From assembly GCF_900141765.1 (NCBI RefSeq), contig NZ_FSRK01000003.1:1-64000 (forward strand): 64,000 nt of DNA. Direction: 5' to 3'. The notes under the pieces are model-generated. The model was not told where the DNA came from. It ran no database searches and saw only the letters and a program-made list of their open reading frames with translations. The position numbers and the translations under genes are program-made. Of the stretch, positions 36,564 to 44,233 are shown piece by piece. The stretch's first letter is position 1; every line of letters begins with the position of its first letter. The stretch comes from Epilithonimonas zeae. Lineage in GTDB: Bacteria; Bacteroidota; Bacteroidia; Flavobacteriales; Weeksellaceae.

Positions 36564-37922
36564 ATGAAAAAAATCTTACTTATTCTTTCCTTCGCTTTTG
36601 CCTCGGAAGTCCAATCTCAACAAATTTCTCTGGAAGAGTTTGCAACCGCCTCCAATCCTGTAGAAATTATCGCTTCGCCAACCAATGACAACAGACTTTT
36701 TGTTGTTCAACAATCTGGAACCATCAGAATTTTGAACACCAACGGAACATTTGAAACCGCTAATTTTTTAAATATCACTGATAGAGTCAATTTCAGTGGT
36801 GAAATGGGTTTATTAGGGTTGGCTTTCCACCCAAACTTTGTCAACAATCGCTATTTCTATGTTTATTATAACAGAGCTGGCAGAACAATTACGGTTTCCA
36901 GATTTACAGCCAATTCCAGCAATCCAAACACAGCGGACGTGGCTACTGAAAAAGTGATGTTATCCATTCCAAAAAATAATACCAATCACAATGGCGGAAG
37001 TATCCATTTTGGCGCTGATGGTTATCTATATATTTCCACTGGTGATGGCGGAGGCGCCGGCGATACTGACAACAATGCGCAAAATAAAAATTCTCTTTTG
37101 GGAAAACTATTGAGAATAGATGTTAATTCTGAAAATGCTTATAATATCCCTTCCGACAATCCCTTTGTTGGCGTTGATGGAGCGGATGAAATCTGGGCTT
37201 ACGGATTGAGAAATGCTTGGAAATATTCTTTTGACAGAACAACTAATAACCTTATGATTGCTGATGTAGGACAAGGTGCAATTGAAGAAATCAACAGAGT
37301 TTCTGCCACAGTTCCAGCCGTTAATTACGGATGGCGATGCTATGAAGGTAACAACAATTATAATATCTCGGGTTGCGCCAATTCTTCTACGATGACTTTC
37401 CCAGTTGCAGAATATAATCATTCCGGTGGAAAATGTTCTATTACGGGTGGCTATGTTTATAGAGGAAATCTCTACACAGACCTGATTGGTAAATATCTTT
37501 TTGCCGATTATTGTTCAACCCAAATCGGTATTCTTGACAATACAACAATTACCTGGACTTCTGCTTTTTCGGGAAATATGTTTACAACATTCGGGGAAGA
37601 TAATGACAAACAACTCTACATTGCTGCATCTAACGGAAAGATTTTTAAAATCAAAACCAATAATCTGGCAGTTTCTGACCTTAATAAAAATCAAATTCTT
37701 GTAACACCTAATCCTGCAAAAAATACAATTTATATCAAAAACCTTAACGAGAAAAATATTTCTGCAGAAGTTGTTGATTTATCAGGAAAGATTGTTCATC
37801 AGGCTTTGGTTTCTGATATTAATACGTCATTTGATGTTTCCGGGTTAAAAACAGGAACTTATATTCTCAATCTTAAAAAAGGAGGTATGAGAATTTTGAC
37901 TACAAAAATTATTAAAGAATAA
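36564..37922 (+). CDS. Secreted PQQ-dependent sugar dehydrogenase-like protein with T9SS sorting domain
   Basis: The 452-residue protein has a signal peptide (cut near residue 19) and a six-bladed beta-propeller of the glucose/sorbosone dehydrogenase family. Supporting motifs are LFVVQQSGTIRIL, EMGLLGLAFHPNF, GGSIHFGADGYLYISTGDGGG, GKLLRIDV and EIWAYGLRNAWKYSFD. The last 75 residues (VTPNPAKNTIYIK through TTKIIKE) are a type A T9SS sorting domain, so it is exported to the surface or medium. It may oxidise aldoses using PQQ; no PQQ biosynthesis genes are in the window. Confidence 0.9.
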   Translation: MKKILLILSFAFASEVQSQQISLEEFATASNPVEIIASPTNDNRLFVVQQSGTIRILNTNGTFETANFLNITDRVNFSGEMGLLGLAFHPNFVNNRYFYVYYNRAGRTITVSRFTANSSNPNTADVATEKVMLSIPKNNTNHNGGSIHFGADGYLYISTGDGGGAGDTDNNAQNKNSLLGKLLRIDVNSENAYNIPSDNPFVGVDGADEIWAYGLRNAWKYSFDRTTNNLMIADVGQGAIEEINRVSATVPAVNYGWRCYEGNNNYNISGCANSSTMTFPVAEYNHSGGKCSITGGYVYRGNLYTDLIGKYLFADYCSTQIGILDNTTITWTSAFSGNMFTTFGEDNDKQLYIAASNGKIFKIKTNNLAVSDLNKNQILVTPNPAKNTIYIKNLNEKNISAEVVDLSGKIVHQALVSDINTSFDVSGLKTGTYILNLKKGGMRILTTKIIKE

Positions 37923-37972
37923 AATATTTATAAATCTTCGAGAATCGTAGACTTTAAAATACTTATTAAAAT

Positions 37973-38009
37973 AAAAGCCTTCCAGATATAAATTCTGAAA
38001 GGCTTTTTT
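37973..38009. terminator. Bidirectional terminator
   Basis: AAAAGCCTTCCAGA pairs with TCTGAAAGGCTTTT (one mismatch). It lies between the convergent sugar dehydrogenase and GH3 genes. Confidence 0.85.
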
Positions 38010-38030
38010 AATATTAATCTGGATTAAATT

Positions 38031-40358
38031 TTATTTTGTCCAGGTGATTCTCGTCGTTTTCACATCGTGAGAATTGGTTCCGATCATCAAATCGAAATCG
38101 CCAGCTTCCCAATCAAATTTCAATTGGCTGTTATAGAACTTCAAATCTTCCGGAGAGATTTTGAACGTTACTTTTTTGCTTTCCCCAGCTTTCAAATACA
38201 CTTTTTGGAAACCTTTCAGTTCTTTAACCGGTCTTGTAATACTTCCAATCAAATCTCTGATATAAAGCTGAACCACTTCTGCTCCGTCATATTTTCCACT
38301 ATTGGTCAATGTTACAGTCGCTTCGATTTCTGCATTTCCAGTTGGTTTTGCATTCGAAACTGAAACATCAGAATAATCAAATTTAGAATAACTCAAACCA
38401 TATCCAAACGGATAAAGCGGCGTGTTACACTCGTCCAGATAATTGGAACGGAATTTATCAAAATTACATTTCTCAGTATTCTCGGCACTTAATGGACGAC
38501 CCGTATTTTTAGCATTATAATAGATTGGAACCTGACCAACACTTCTTGGGAAAGTCATCGGCAACTTCGCCGAAGGATTCACTTTTCCGTAAAGCACATC
38601 AGAAACTGCGTATCCAGCCATACTTCCGGGGAACCATACATTCAGGATTCCGTCTGCCAATTCGGATTCTTCCGTTAAAACCAAAGGACGACCAGTAAAT
38701 AGAACTAAAACAATTGGTTTTCCGGTTTTCTTAAGTTCTCTCAACAATTCTTTTTGAGTTTCCGGAATTCCGATATCTGTTCTGGAGCTTGATTCTCCAC
38801 TCATTTCAGCACTTTCTCCAATTGCTAAAACAATTACATCTGCTTTGCTCGCAACTTCCACAGCTTCTTTTCTGATTTGGTCAGCAGAACGGCTGTCTCT
38901 GTCTGCCGTTTTACCGAACATTGTTGCTCTTTCTTCCATTGTTGCAGATTCGTAAATGTTGCTTCCTTTTGCGTAGATGAAATTTACGTCCTTGCCAACA
39001 GTTTCTTTAAGACCTCTTAATAATGAGATGGAATTGGCGTGTTTTGCAGCAACGCTCCAGGTTCCTGGCATATTAACTGAGTTATCAGCCAATGGACCAA
39101 TAACAGCAACCGTTCCTGATTTTTTAAGCGGAAGAACCTGCTTGTCATTTTTCATCAAAACCATAGAATTTGCAGAAATAGTTCTTGCTGCTTCCAAATG
39201 TTTTGGACTGAAAACTTCTTTCTGAGCTCTTTTGGAGTCTGTATATTTGTAAGGATCATCAAAAAGACCAAGGTCATATTTGGCTTCCAAGATTCTTCGT
39301 GCTGCATCTGTAACAGTTTGTTCAGAAACTTTACCTTCAGAAATTGATTTCTTCAAAGTTTTAAGGAAACCTTCTCCAACCATATCCATATCAACTCCAG
39401 CGTTCATAGCTAAGGCTGAAACTTGTTGCAAATCTCCCATTCCGTGATCTACCATTTCATTGATTCCTGTATAATCCGTTACCACAAAACCTTTGAATTT
39501 CCATTGGTCTCTAAGCACATCCGTCATCAACCATTTGTTTCCTGTTGCAGGAACGCCATCAACTTCGTTAAAAGAAGCCATCACAGAACCAACTCCAGCT
39601 TCAACAGCCGCTTTGTATGGCGGAAAATAATTGTTAAACATTGATACGTGGCTCATATCAACCGTATTGTAATCTCGTCCACCTTCCGGTGCTCCGTAAA
39701 GCGCGAAGTGTTTAAGACAAGCCAACATGGTATTATTTTTTGAAAGATCTGTTCCCTGATAACCAAAAACCATCGCCTTTGCAATCTCACTGCCTAAGTA
39801 TGGATCTTCGCCAGAACCTTCGGAAACTCTACCCCATCTCGGATCTCTGGAAATATCTGTCATTGGAGAGAACGTCCAGTTGATTCCGTCTGCTGTAGAT
39901 TCCTGGGCTGCAATCTGAGCTGATCTTTGGATTAAATTAATATCCCAAGATGAAGCTAAACCTAATGGAATTGGAAAAGAAGTTTCGTAACCGTGAATTA
40001 CATCCATCCCAAAAATCATTGGAATTTTCAAACGGCTTTTCTCTACTGCTACTTTCTGAACGTCGCGGATTTTATCAACACCTTTGATATTGAATAATCC
40101 TCCGACTAAACCTTGTTCAATTTTTTTACCAATATCGGAACTCTGAGCTGTACCAGTTGTGAAATCTCCTGATGAAGGCAAATTCAGCTGACCAATTTTT
40201 TCATCCAAAGTCATTTTGGAAATCAAATTATCGATGAAAGCTTTTTTCTTTGACTGGTATTTTTCTGTTTGATAAGACTGAACCGGTTTGGTTACAAGTT
40301 CCTGTGCCAAAAAATAGGGCGAAAGTGCCAATGCAGCAAGGATTACAAACTTTTTCAT
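38031..40358 (-). CDS. bglX: Glycoside hydrolase family 3 beta-glucosidase (BglX-like)
   Basis: The 775-residue enzyme has a signal peptide ending near FLAQE and the full GH3 layout: TIM-barrel domain with MIFGMDVIHGYETSFPIP and WTFSPMTDISRDPRWGR, the nucleophile Asp in GFVVTDYTG, an alpha/beta sandwich domain with AIGESAEMSGESSSR, and a C-terminal fibronectin-III-like domain. It should release glucose from beta-linked oligosaccharides in the periplasm. It is the last gene of the polysaccharide utilisation locus and follows the esterase gene after 20 bp. Confidence 0.93.
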   Translation of the reverse strand: MKKFVILAALALSPYFLAQELVTKPVQSYQTEKYQSKKKAFIDNLISKMTLDEKIGQLNLPSSGDFTTGTAQSSDIGKKIEQGLVGGLFNIKGVDKIRDVQKVAVEKSRLKIPMIFGMDVIHGYETSFPIPLGLASSWDINLIQRSAQIAAQESTADGINWTFSPMTDISRDPRWGRVSEGSGEDPYLGSEIAKAMVFGYQGTDLSKNNTMLACLKHFALYGAPEGGRDYNTVDMSHVSMFNNYFPPYKAAVEAGVGSVMASFNEVDGVPATGNKWLMTDVLRDQWKFKGFVVTDYTGINEMVDHGMGDLQQVSALAMNAGVDMDMVGEGFLKTLKKSISEGKVSEQTVTDAARRILEAKYDLGLFDDPYKYTDSKRAQKEVFSPKHLEAARTISANSMVLMKNDKQVLPLKKSGTVAVIGPLADNSVNMPGTWSVAAKHANSISLLRGLKETVGKDVNFIYAKGSNIYESATMEERATMFGKTADRDSRSADQIRKEAVEVASKADVIVLAIGESAEMSGESSSRTDIGIPETQKELLRELKKTGKPIVLVLFTGRPLVLTEESELADGILNVWFPGSMAGYAVSDVLYGKVNPSAKLPMTFPRSVGQVPIYYNAKNTGRPLSAENTEKCNFDKFRSNYLDECNTPLYPFGYGLSYSKFDYSDVSVSNAKPTGNAEIEATVTLTNSGKYDGAEVVQLYIRDLIGSITRPVKELKGFQKVYLKAGESKKVTFKISPEDLKFYNSQLKFDWEAGDFDLMIGTNSHDVKTTRITWTK

Positions 40359-40378
40359 ATGTTATATTTATTATTTTT

Positions 40379-41083
40379 TTAATTTTTAATTTTCTTCAAA
40401 GATAACATCCATTCCCATAATTTCGGGTCAGAGTAAGTAGAATCCCAAGAATTATGATTGTCATTTGGGAAGATAGTCAATTCTGCTTTTGGATTGATTG
40501 GATGTAATTTTTGATAGAAGTTGAAAGCATTTTCCGGAAGAACAACATCGTCCATTCCGCCGTGGAAAATTTTCAGATTCATATCTTTGTAGTTGTGGAT
40601 GTTTGCCCACATTACACGATCTGTCGGCGCACAGACTGATGCGACTGCGGCAAACATTTCGGGATGTTCTCCTGCCAATTTCAAAGTTCCCCAACCACCC
40701 ATTGATAATCCGGTGAGGTAGATTCTGTCTTTGTCGATTTTATATTTTTCTGAAATCTCTTTAATCAGGAAATAAACTGCATCTGTATCCCACCAAGTAT
40801 TTGCTGGACATTGAGGCGCTAAAATCGCAACAGGTTCTTTGATTAAATTCCTGTAAGTAAAAGGACTGTGTGCTTTTACAATTTCCAAATCATTACCTCT
40901 TTCACCAGAACCGTGAAGAAAAACAATCAAAGGGATTTTGTTTTTTACATCTTTTGGAATATCCAGAATGTAGGATAACTTTTTCTGAATTTTGACTTCT
41001 TTATTAAACTCAGCTTTGATTTCCTGTGCTGTTGCAAGAGAAGAAAATCCGAGTAAAAAAAGAATGATGTTTTTTAATTTCAT
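40379..41083 (-). CDS. Secreted alpha/beta-hydrolase (esterase/prolyl-oligopeptidase-like)
   Basis: The 234-residue protein has a signal peptide (MKLKN to LATAQ) and an alpha/beta-hydrolase fold. The oxyanion segment is FLHGSGERGND, the nucleophile elbow is GLSMGGWG, the acid is in HGGMDDVVLP and the histidine is in NDNHNSWD. It resembles the carboxylesterase/phospholipase group often found in polysaccharide utilisation loci. Here it lies between the GH3 and PF10091 genes, so removal of ester substituents from the glycan is a reasonable inference. Confidence 0.82.
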   Translation of the reverse strand: MKLKNIILFLLGFSSLATAQEIKAEFNKEVKIQKKLSYILDIPKDVKNKIPLIVFLHGSGERGNDLEIVKAHSPFTYRNLIKEPVAILAPQCPANTWWDTDAVYFLIKEISEKYKIDKDRIYLTGLSMGGWGTLKLAGEHPEMFAAVASVCAPTDRVMWANIHNYKDMNLKIFHGGMDDVVLPENAFNFYQKLHPINPKAELTIFPNDNHNSWDSTYSDPKLWEWMLSLKKIKN

Positions 41084-41161
41084 ATTTTAAATTTTCAAAA
41101 AATTTATTTGAGACTTTGGATCCTCTACAAATTGTTGAATTTTTATTTTATGTCCAATGCC

Positions 41162-41270
41162 CTAGCCCCGATTGCAACGGCATCCTTTTTTTGTTTTGTA
41201 GAAATTTTATTTTTATGACTGAACCTTCTAAACAAAAAAAGATATAGTGGAAAGCGGGAATAGCTCCTAA
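41162..41270 (+). repeat. Dispersed palindromic intergenic element, copy B
   Basis: It starts CTAGCCCCGAT, continues with CGGCATCCTTTTTTT, and ends AAAAAAAGATATAGTGGAAA then GCGGGAATAGCTCCTAA. The central arms CTTTTTTTGTTT and AAACAAAAAAAG are perfectly complementary. It matches copy A at both ends. It lies inside the polysaccharide utilisation locus between the esterase and PF10091 genes. Confidence 0.7.
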
Positions 41271-41330
41271 TTTTTTTATTATTTCAAATTGAGACAATAA
41301 ATTTTAGTTTTTAAAGATACTACTTTTTGA

Positions 41331-42719
41331 CTATTGGATTTGGTGTTCTGTGGACTTAAATCCAATTTTCTTGAGTCCGCTTCTGATTTCCGGTGCATTC
41401 ATAAAAAGATTCCACAACAATCCTGTGCGGTAATTCTCAATCATTGGCGCAATAGTTCCCTGATCGATAGCGAGATAGCGAGGTGTTGTCCAATCTCCGA
41501 AATTGAGCGAGGTTGCATCGTATGGTCCAGCTTGCCCAATAAAATTCGGCTTTTCATCATATAAGAACCTCAAAACCGCCATTGATTCTTTTGGTGTGTA
41601 AGGCATTGAGCTCAACGCTGCCGTCGGAGTAATTACACCCAAATCTTCTTTCATTGGTTGATGTGCGGCATAACCAACAGAGCCATCTTTATTTCTTGTA
41701 TAACCGGCGGTAAGTCCCCAATATTTCTCAGAATACCCTTTATACTTTAATGGATTTTCTACACAATATTTGTAATCTATAAGAACATGATTTCGGTTTA
41801 AGTCCCAATAACTTTTTACGTATTTGTCGGAAAGTCCTCTTGGATCTAGACCTAAATAGGAATATTGTGACCAGAATAATGGACCCCCAAATTCTTCTGC
41901 GTAATTATGTTTAACGTACAGTGGAAGTCCATATTTTGTTCGGTCTGTTGTGTAAGTTCCGTTTCTTGACCAGCCTTTGTTGTATGTTTCGGAGTCGATG
42001 GAATAATTGGGTGAGGATGCGGCTAAAATGTAAGTTATCAGACATTCATTATAACCTTCCAGTGGGAAGTTCATTTCCCAGCCGTAAGATGGAGACCAAT
42101 GCCAGTAGAGCACTTTTTCGCCACCTTTTGTATACCAGTTCCATTCTATCCCTTTCCAGAGTTTGTCCATTTTCGCTGCCAGAGCTTTTTCTTCTGCATT
42201 TCCGTTCTTGAAATATTCACGGACACAAATGATTCCTTGTGTAAGAAAAGCAGTCTCTACCAAATCTCCGCCATTATCTTTTTTTCCAAAAGGAACGACT
42301 TTACCCGTTTCACCATTGATCCAATGCGACCAAGCCCCGTGAAAACGATCTGCTTTTTCTAAGAAATCTGCAATATGAGTTAGTCTTTTTACAGCCTCCT
42401 GACGTGGAATGAATTTTCTATCAACGCCAACTAAGATTGTCATCAGCCCAAAACCTGAACCACCTGTTGTAATAACGTGCTTGTCGTTATCCGGATAGAT
42501 ATTATCTTCGTGATAACGCTCTCTTCCCAACAAAGACTTTGGTTCTGCGAAATCCCAAAAATATTTGAGAGCATCGCTTTGGACTTTGTCCATTAGTTGG
42601 TTGTCAGTCAGGTTTTTTGAAACTGTTTTTGTTTCAGTAACTGTTTTTGAGACCTGAGCGTTTTTGCAGGAAAGTAGAACTGATAAGGATATGATTGATA
42701 TTGATAGTAGGTTTTTCAT
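41331..42719 (-). CDS. Glucoamylase-like (PF10091) enzyme, GH144-type candidate
   Basis: The 462-residue lipoprotein (lipobox LLSCK) carries the PF10091 glycoamylase-like (alpha/alpha)6 domain. Landmarks are FWDFAEPKSLLGRERYHEDN, TGGSGFGLMTILVGVDRKFI, FHGAWSHWINGETGKV, NGGDLVETAFLTQG and HQPMKEDLGVITPTAALSSM. Characterised PF10091 relatives in Bacteroidetes include GH144 endo-beta-1,2-glucanases. Together with a GH3 enzyme and SusCD, this makes beta-1,2-glucan a plausible substrate. The family name glucoamylase should not be taken as activity. A weak terminator separates it from susD. Confidence 0.82.
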   Translation of the reverse strand: MKNLLSISIISLSVLLSCKNAQVSKTVTETKTVSKNLTDNQLMDKVQSDALKYFWDFAEPKSLLGRERYHEDNIYPDNDKHVITTGGSGFGLMTILVGVDRKFIPRQEAVKRLTHIADFLEKADRFHGAWSHWINGETGKVVPFGKKDNGGDLVETAFLTQGIICVREYFKNGNAEEKALAAKMDKLWKGIEWNWYTKGGEKVLYWHWSPSYGWEMNFPLEGYNECLITYILAASSPNYSIDSETYNKGWSRNGTYTTDRTKYGLPLYVKHNYAEEFGGPLFWSQYSYLGLDPRGLSDKYVKSYWDLNRNHVLIDYKYCVENPLKYKGYSEKYWGLTAGYTRNKDGSVGYAAHQPMKEDLGVITPTAALSSMPYTPKESMAVLRFLYDEKPNFIGQAGPYDATSLNFGDWTTPRYLAIDQGTIAPMIENYRTGLLWNLFMNAPEIRSGLKKIGFKSTEHQIQ

Positions 42720-42743
42720 AAGGTCTTATTTCATATTAAAATT

Positions 42744-42777
42744 AAAAAAAGAGGAGAATTAAAACTCCCCTCTCTTT
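42744..42777 (-). terminator. Intercistronic hairpin between susD and the PF10091 gene
   Basis: On the minus strand GAGAGGGGAG pairs imperfectly with CTCCTCTT, followed by seven T. It probably acts as a partial terminator that lowers enzyme expression relative to SusCD. Confidence 0.6.
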
Positions 42778-42797
42778 ATTATTTAGGCTATAAAAAA

Positions 42798-44222
42798 TTA
42801 ATTATAACCAGGATTTTGTGTTAATACACCTTTACTGTCAGTAATAGCTCTTAAAGGAATTGGAAACAACTCGTTTTTACCTTTTTGAAACCCTTTAGGA
42901 CCTAAAAATTGCTCTGCTTGGCCAGTTCTAACCAGATCAGGGAATCTATCCATCTCCATCGCTAGCTCAACTCTTCTTTCTTGCCAAATAGCTGCTCTAA
43001 GTGTAGATTGAGTTGATGCTGGTGTTTCTCCAAGATTTGCTCTAAGTCTAATCTTATTAACATTTGCTATTGCTACACCAGTATTACCTAATTCATTAGC
43101 AGCCTCTGCATTAATTAATAAAATATCAGCAAATCTCAAAATTCTTATGTTTTGGATCGATCCATATCCACAAGCATTATTGTTAAGTGATGAAGGAACA
43201 TAAGTTTTATAATTCCAAGTATTGCCCGCTTGCGGATCTCCTTTTTTTATAAGATCCCCTTCTGGTGTAGTCTCACCTTCTCTAAGAATAGTAAATTGTT
43301 TTCTTACATCACCGGGCTCAAATGCATCTTCCAATGCCTGAGTAGGCGTAAAGAATCCCCAACCATATTGGTTTCTTACACCTTGAACTTCCGCATACTG
43401 ACTACCTCCAAATTCAGGAGAACAACCGCAGTTCACTTCAAAAACTGACTCAGTTCCAAATTCTCCAGCCGGTCTAAATAAATGATTAAAATCAGGATCT
43501 AATTTATACCCCATTCCAATTACTAAGTTAGATGCATCATACGCTTTTTGGTATTCCTTCATGTAAAGATATACTTTTGAAAGCAATCCCAAAGCACCAC
43601 CTTTTGTAACTCTCCCTTCTTGACCAGCAGGATATGTTTGCGGTAAAATTTCAGATGCTTCAGTTAAATCCTTAACAATAAATGCATATACCTCTGCTGC
43701 AGTATTTCTGGGCTGGTTTATATAATCCGTTTGTAATCCATCAAAAATAGGAACGCCACCATATATTCTTACTAAATTAAAATAGAAGTAGGCTCTCAAC
43801 ATTTTAGCTTCTGCAACCAATCTAGTTTTAAGAGCTGTATCCATGTCAATATTTGGAACATTAGTAATTACTTGATTAGCTCTTTGGACTGCCTGCCATT
43901 GACCTGTCCAATAGCCATTGACTCCATCATCACTAATTGTAAAAGAAAAATTATCATATGCATTGATAAAAGATGCATCTCCAGGATTAGATCCTTTTTC
44001 TACATCATCACCCGTCACTCCAAATACATATTGTGCTGGGAACCCACTATTCTCCCAACTTCTTAAGAAGCTATATATAGCGTTCGTCGCTTTCATAGCA
44101 TCGGCTTCCGTTTTATAGAAATCGTCAGCTATTACTACCCCTTCTGGTTTGATATCCACAAAATCATCACTACAACTTGCAATTACCGAAAATATGGAGA
44201 GTGTTAAAAATATTTTTTTCAT
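42798..44222 (-). CDS. RagB/SusD family nutrient-binding outer membrane lipoprotein
   Basis: The 474-residue SusD-like protein has a lipobox (VIASC) and the typical start FVDIKPEGVV, TPR-like helices (AKMLRAYFYFNLVRIYGGVPI) and the C-terminal WQERRVELAMEMDRFPDLVRTG and LFPIPLRAI motifs. It caps the SusC transporter and binds the glycan at the cell surface. It starts 11 bp after the susC stop. Confidence 0.94.
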   Translation of the reverse strand: MKKIFLTLSIFSVIASCSDDFVDIKPEGVVIADDFYKTEADAMKATNAIYSFLRSWENSGFPAQYVFGVTGDDVEKGSNPGDASFINAYDNFSFTISDDGVNGYWTGQWQAVQRANQVITNVPNIDMDTALKTRLVAEAKMLRAYFYFNLVRIYGGVPIFDGLQTDYINQPRNTAAEVYAFIVKDLTEASEILPQTYPAGQEGRVTKGGALGLLSKVYLYMKEYQKAYDASNLVIGMGYKLDPDFNHLFRPAGEFGTESVFEVNCGCSPEFGGSQYAEVQGVRNQYGWGFFTPTQALEDAFEPGDVRKQFTILREGETTPEGDLIKKGDPQAGNTWNYKTYVPSSLNNNACGYGSIQNIRILRFADILLINAEAANELGNTGVAIANVNKIRLRANLGETPASTQSTLRAAIWQERRVELAMEMDRFPDLVRTGQAEQFLGPKGFQKGKNELFPIPLRAITDSKGVLTQNPGYN

Positions 44223-44233
44223 GATTTTTCTAA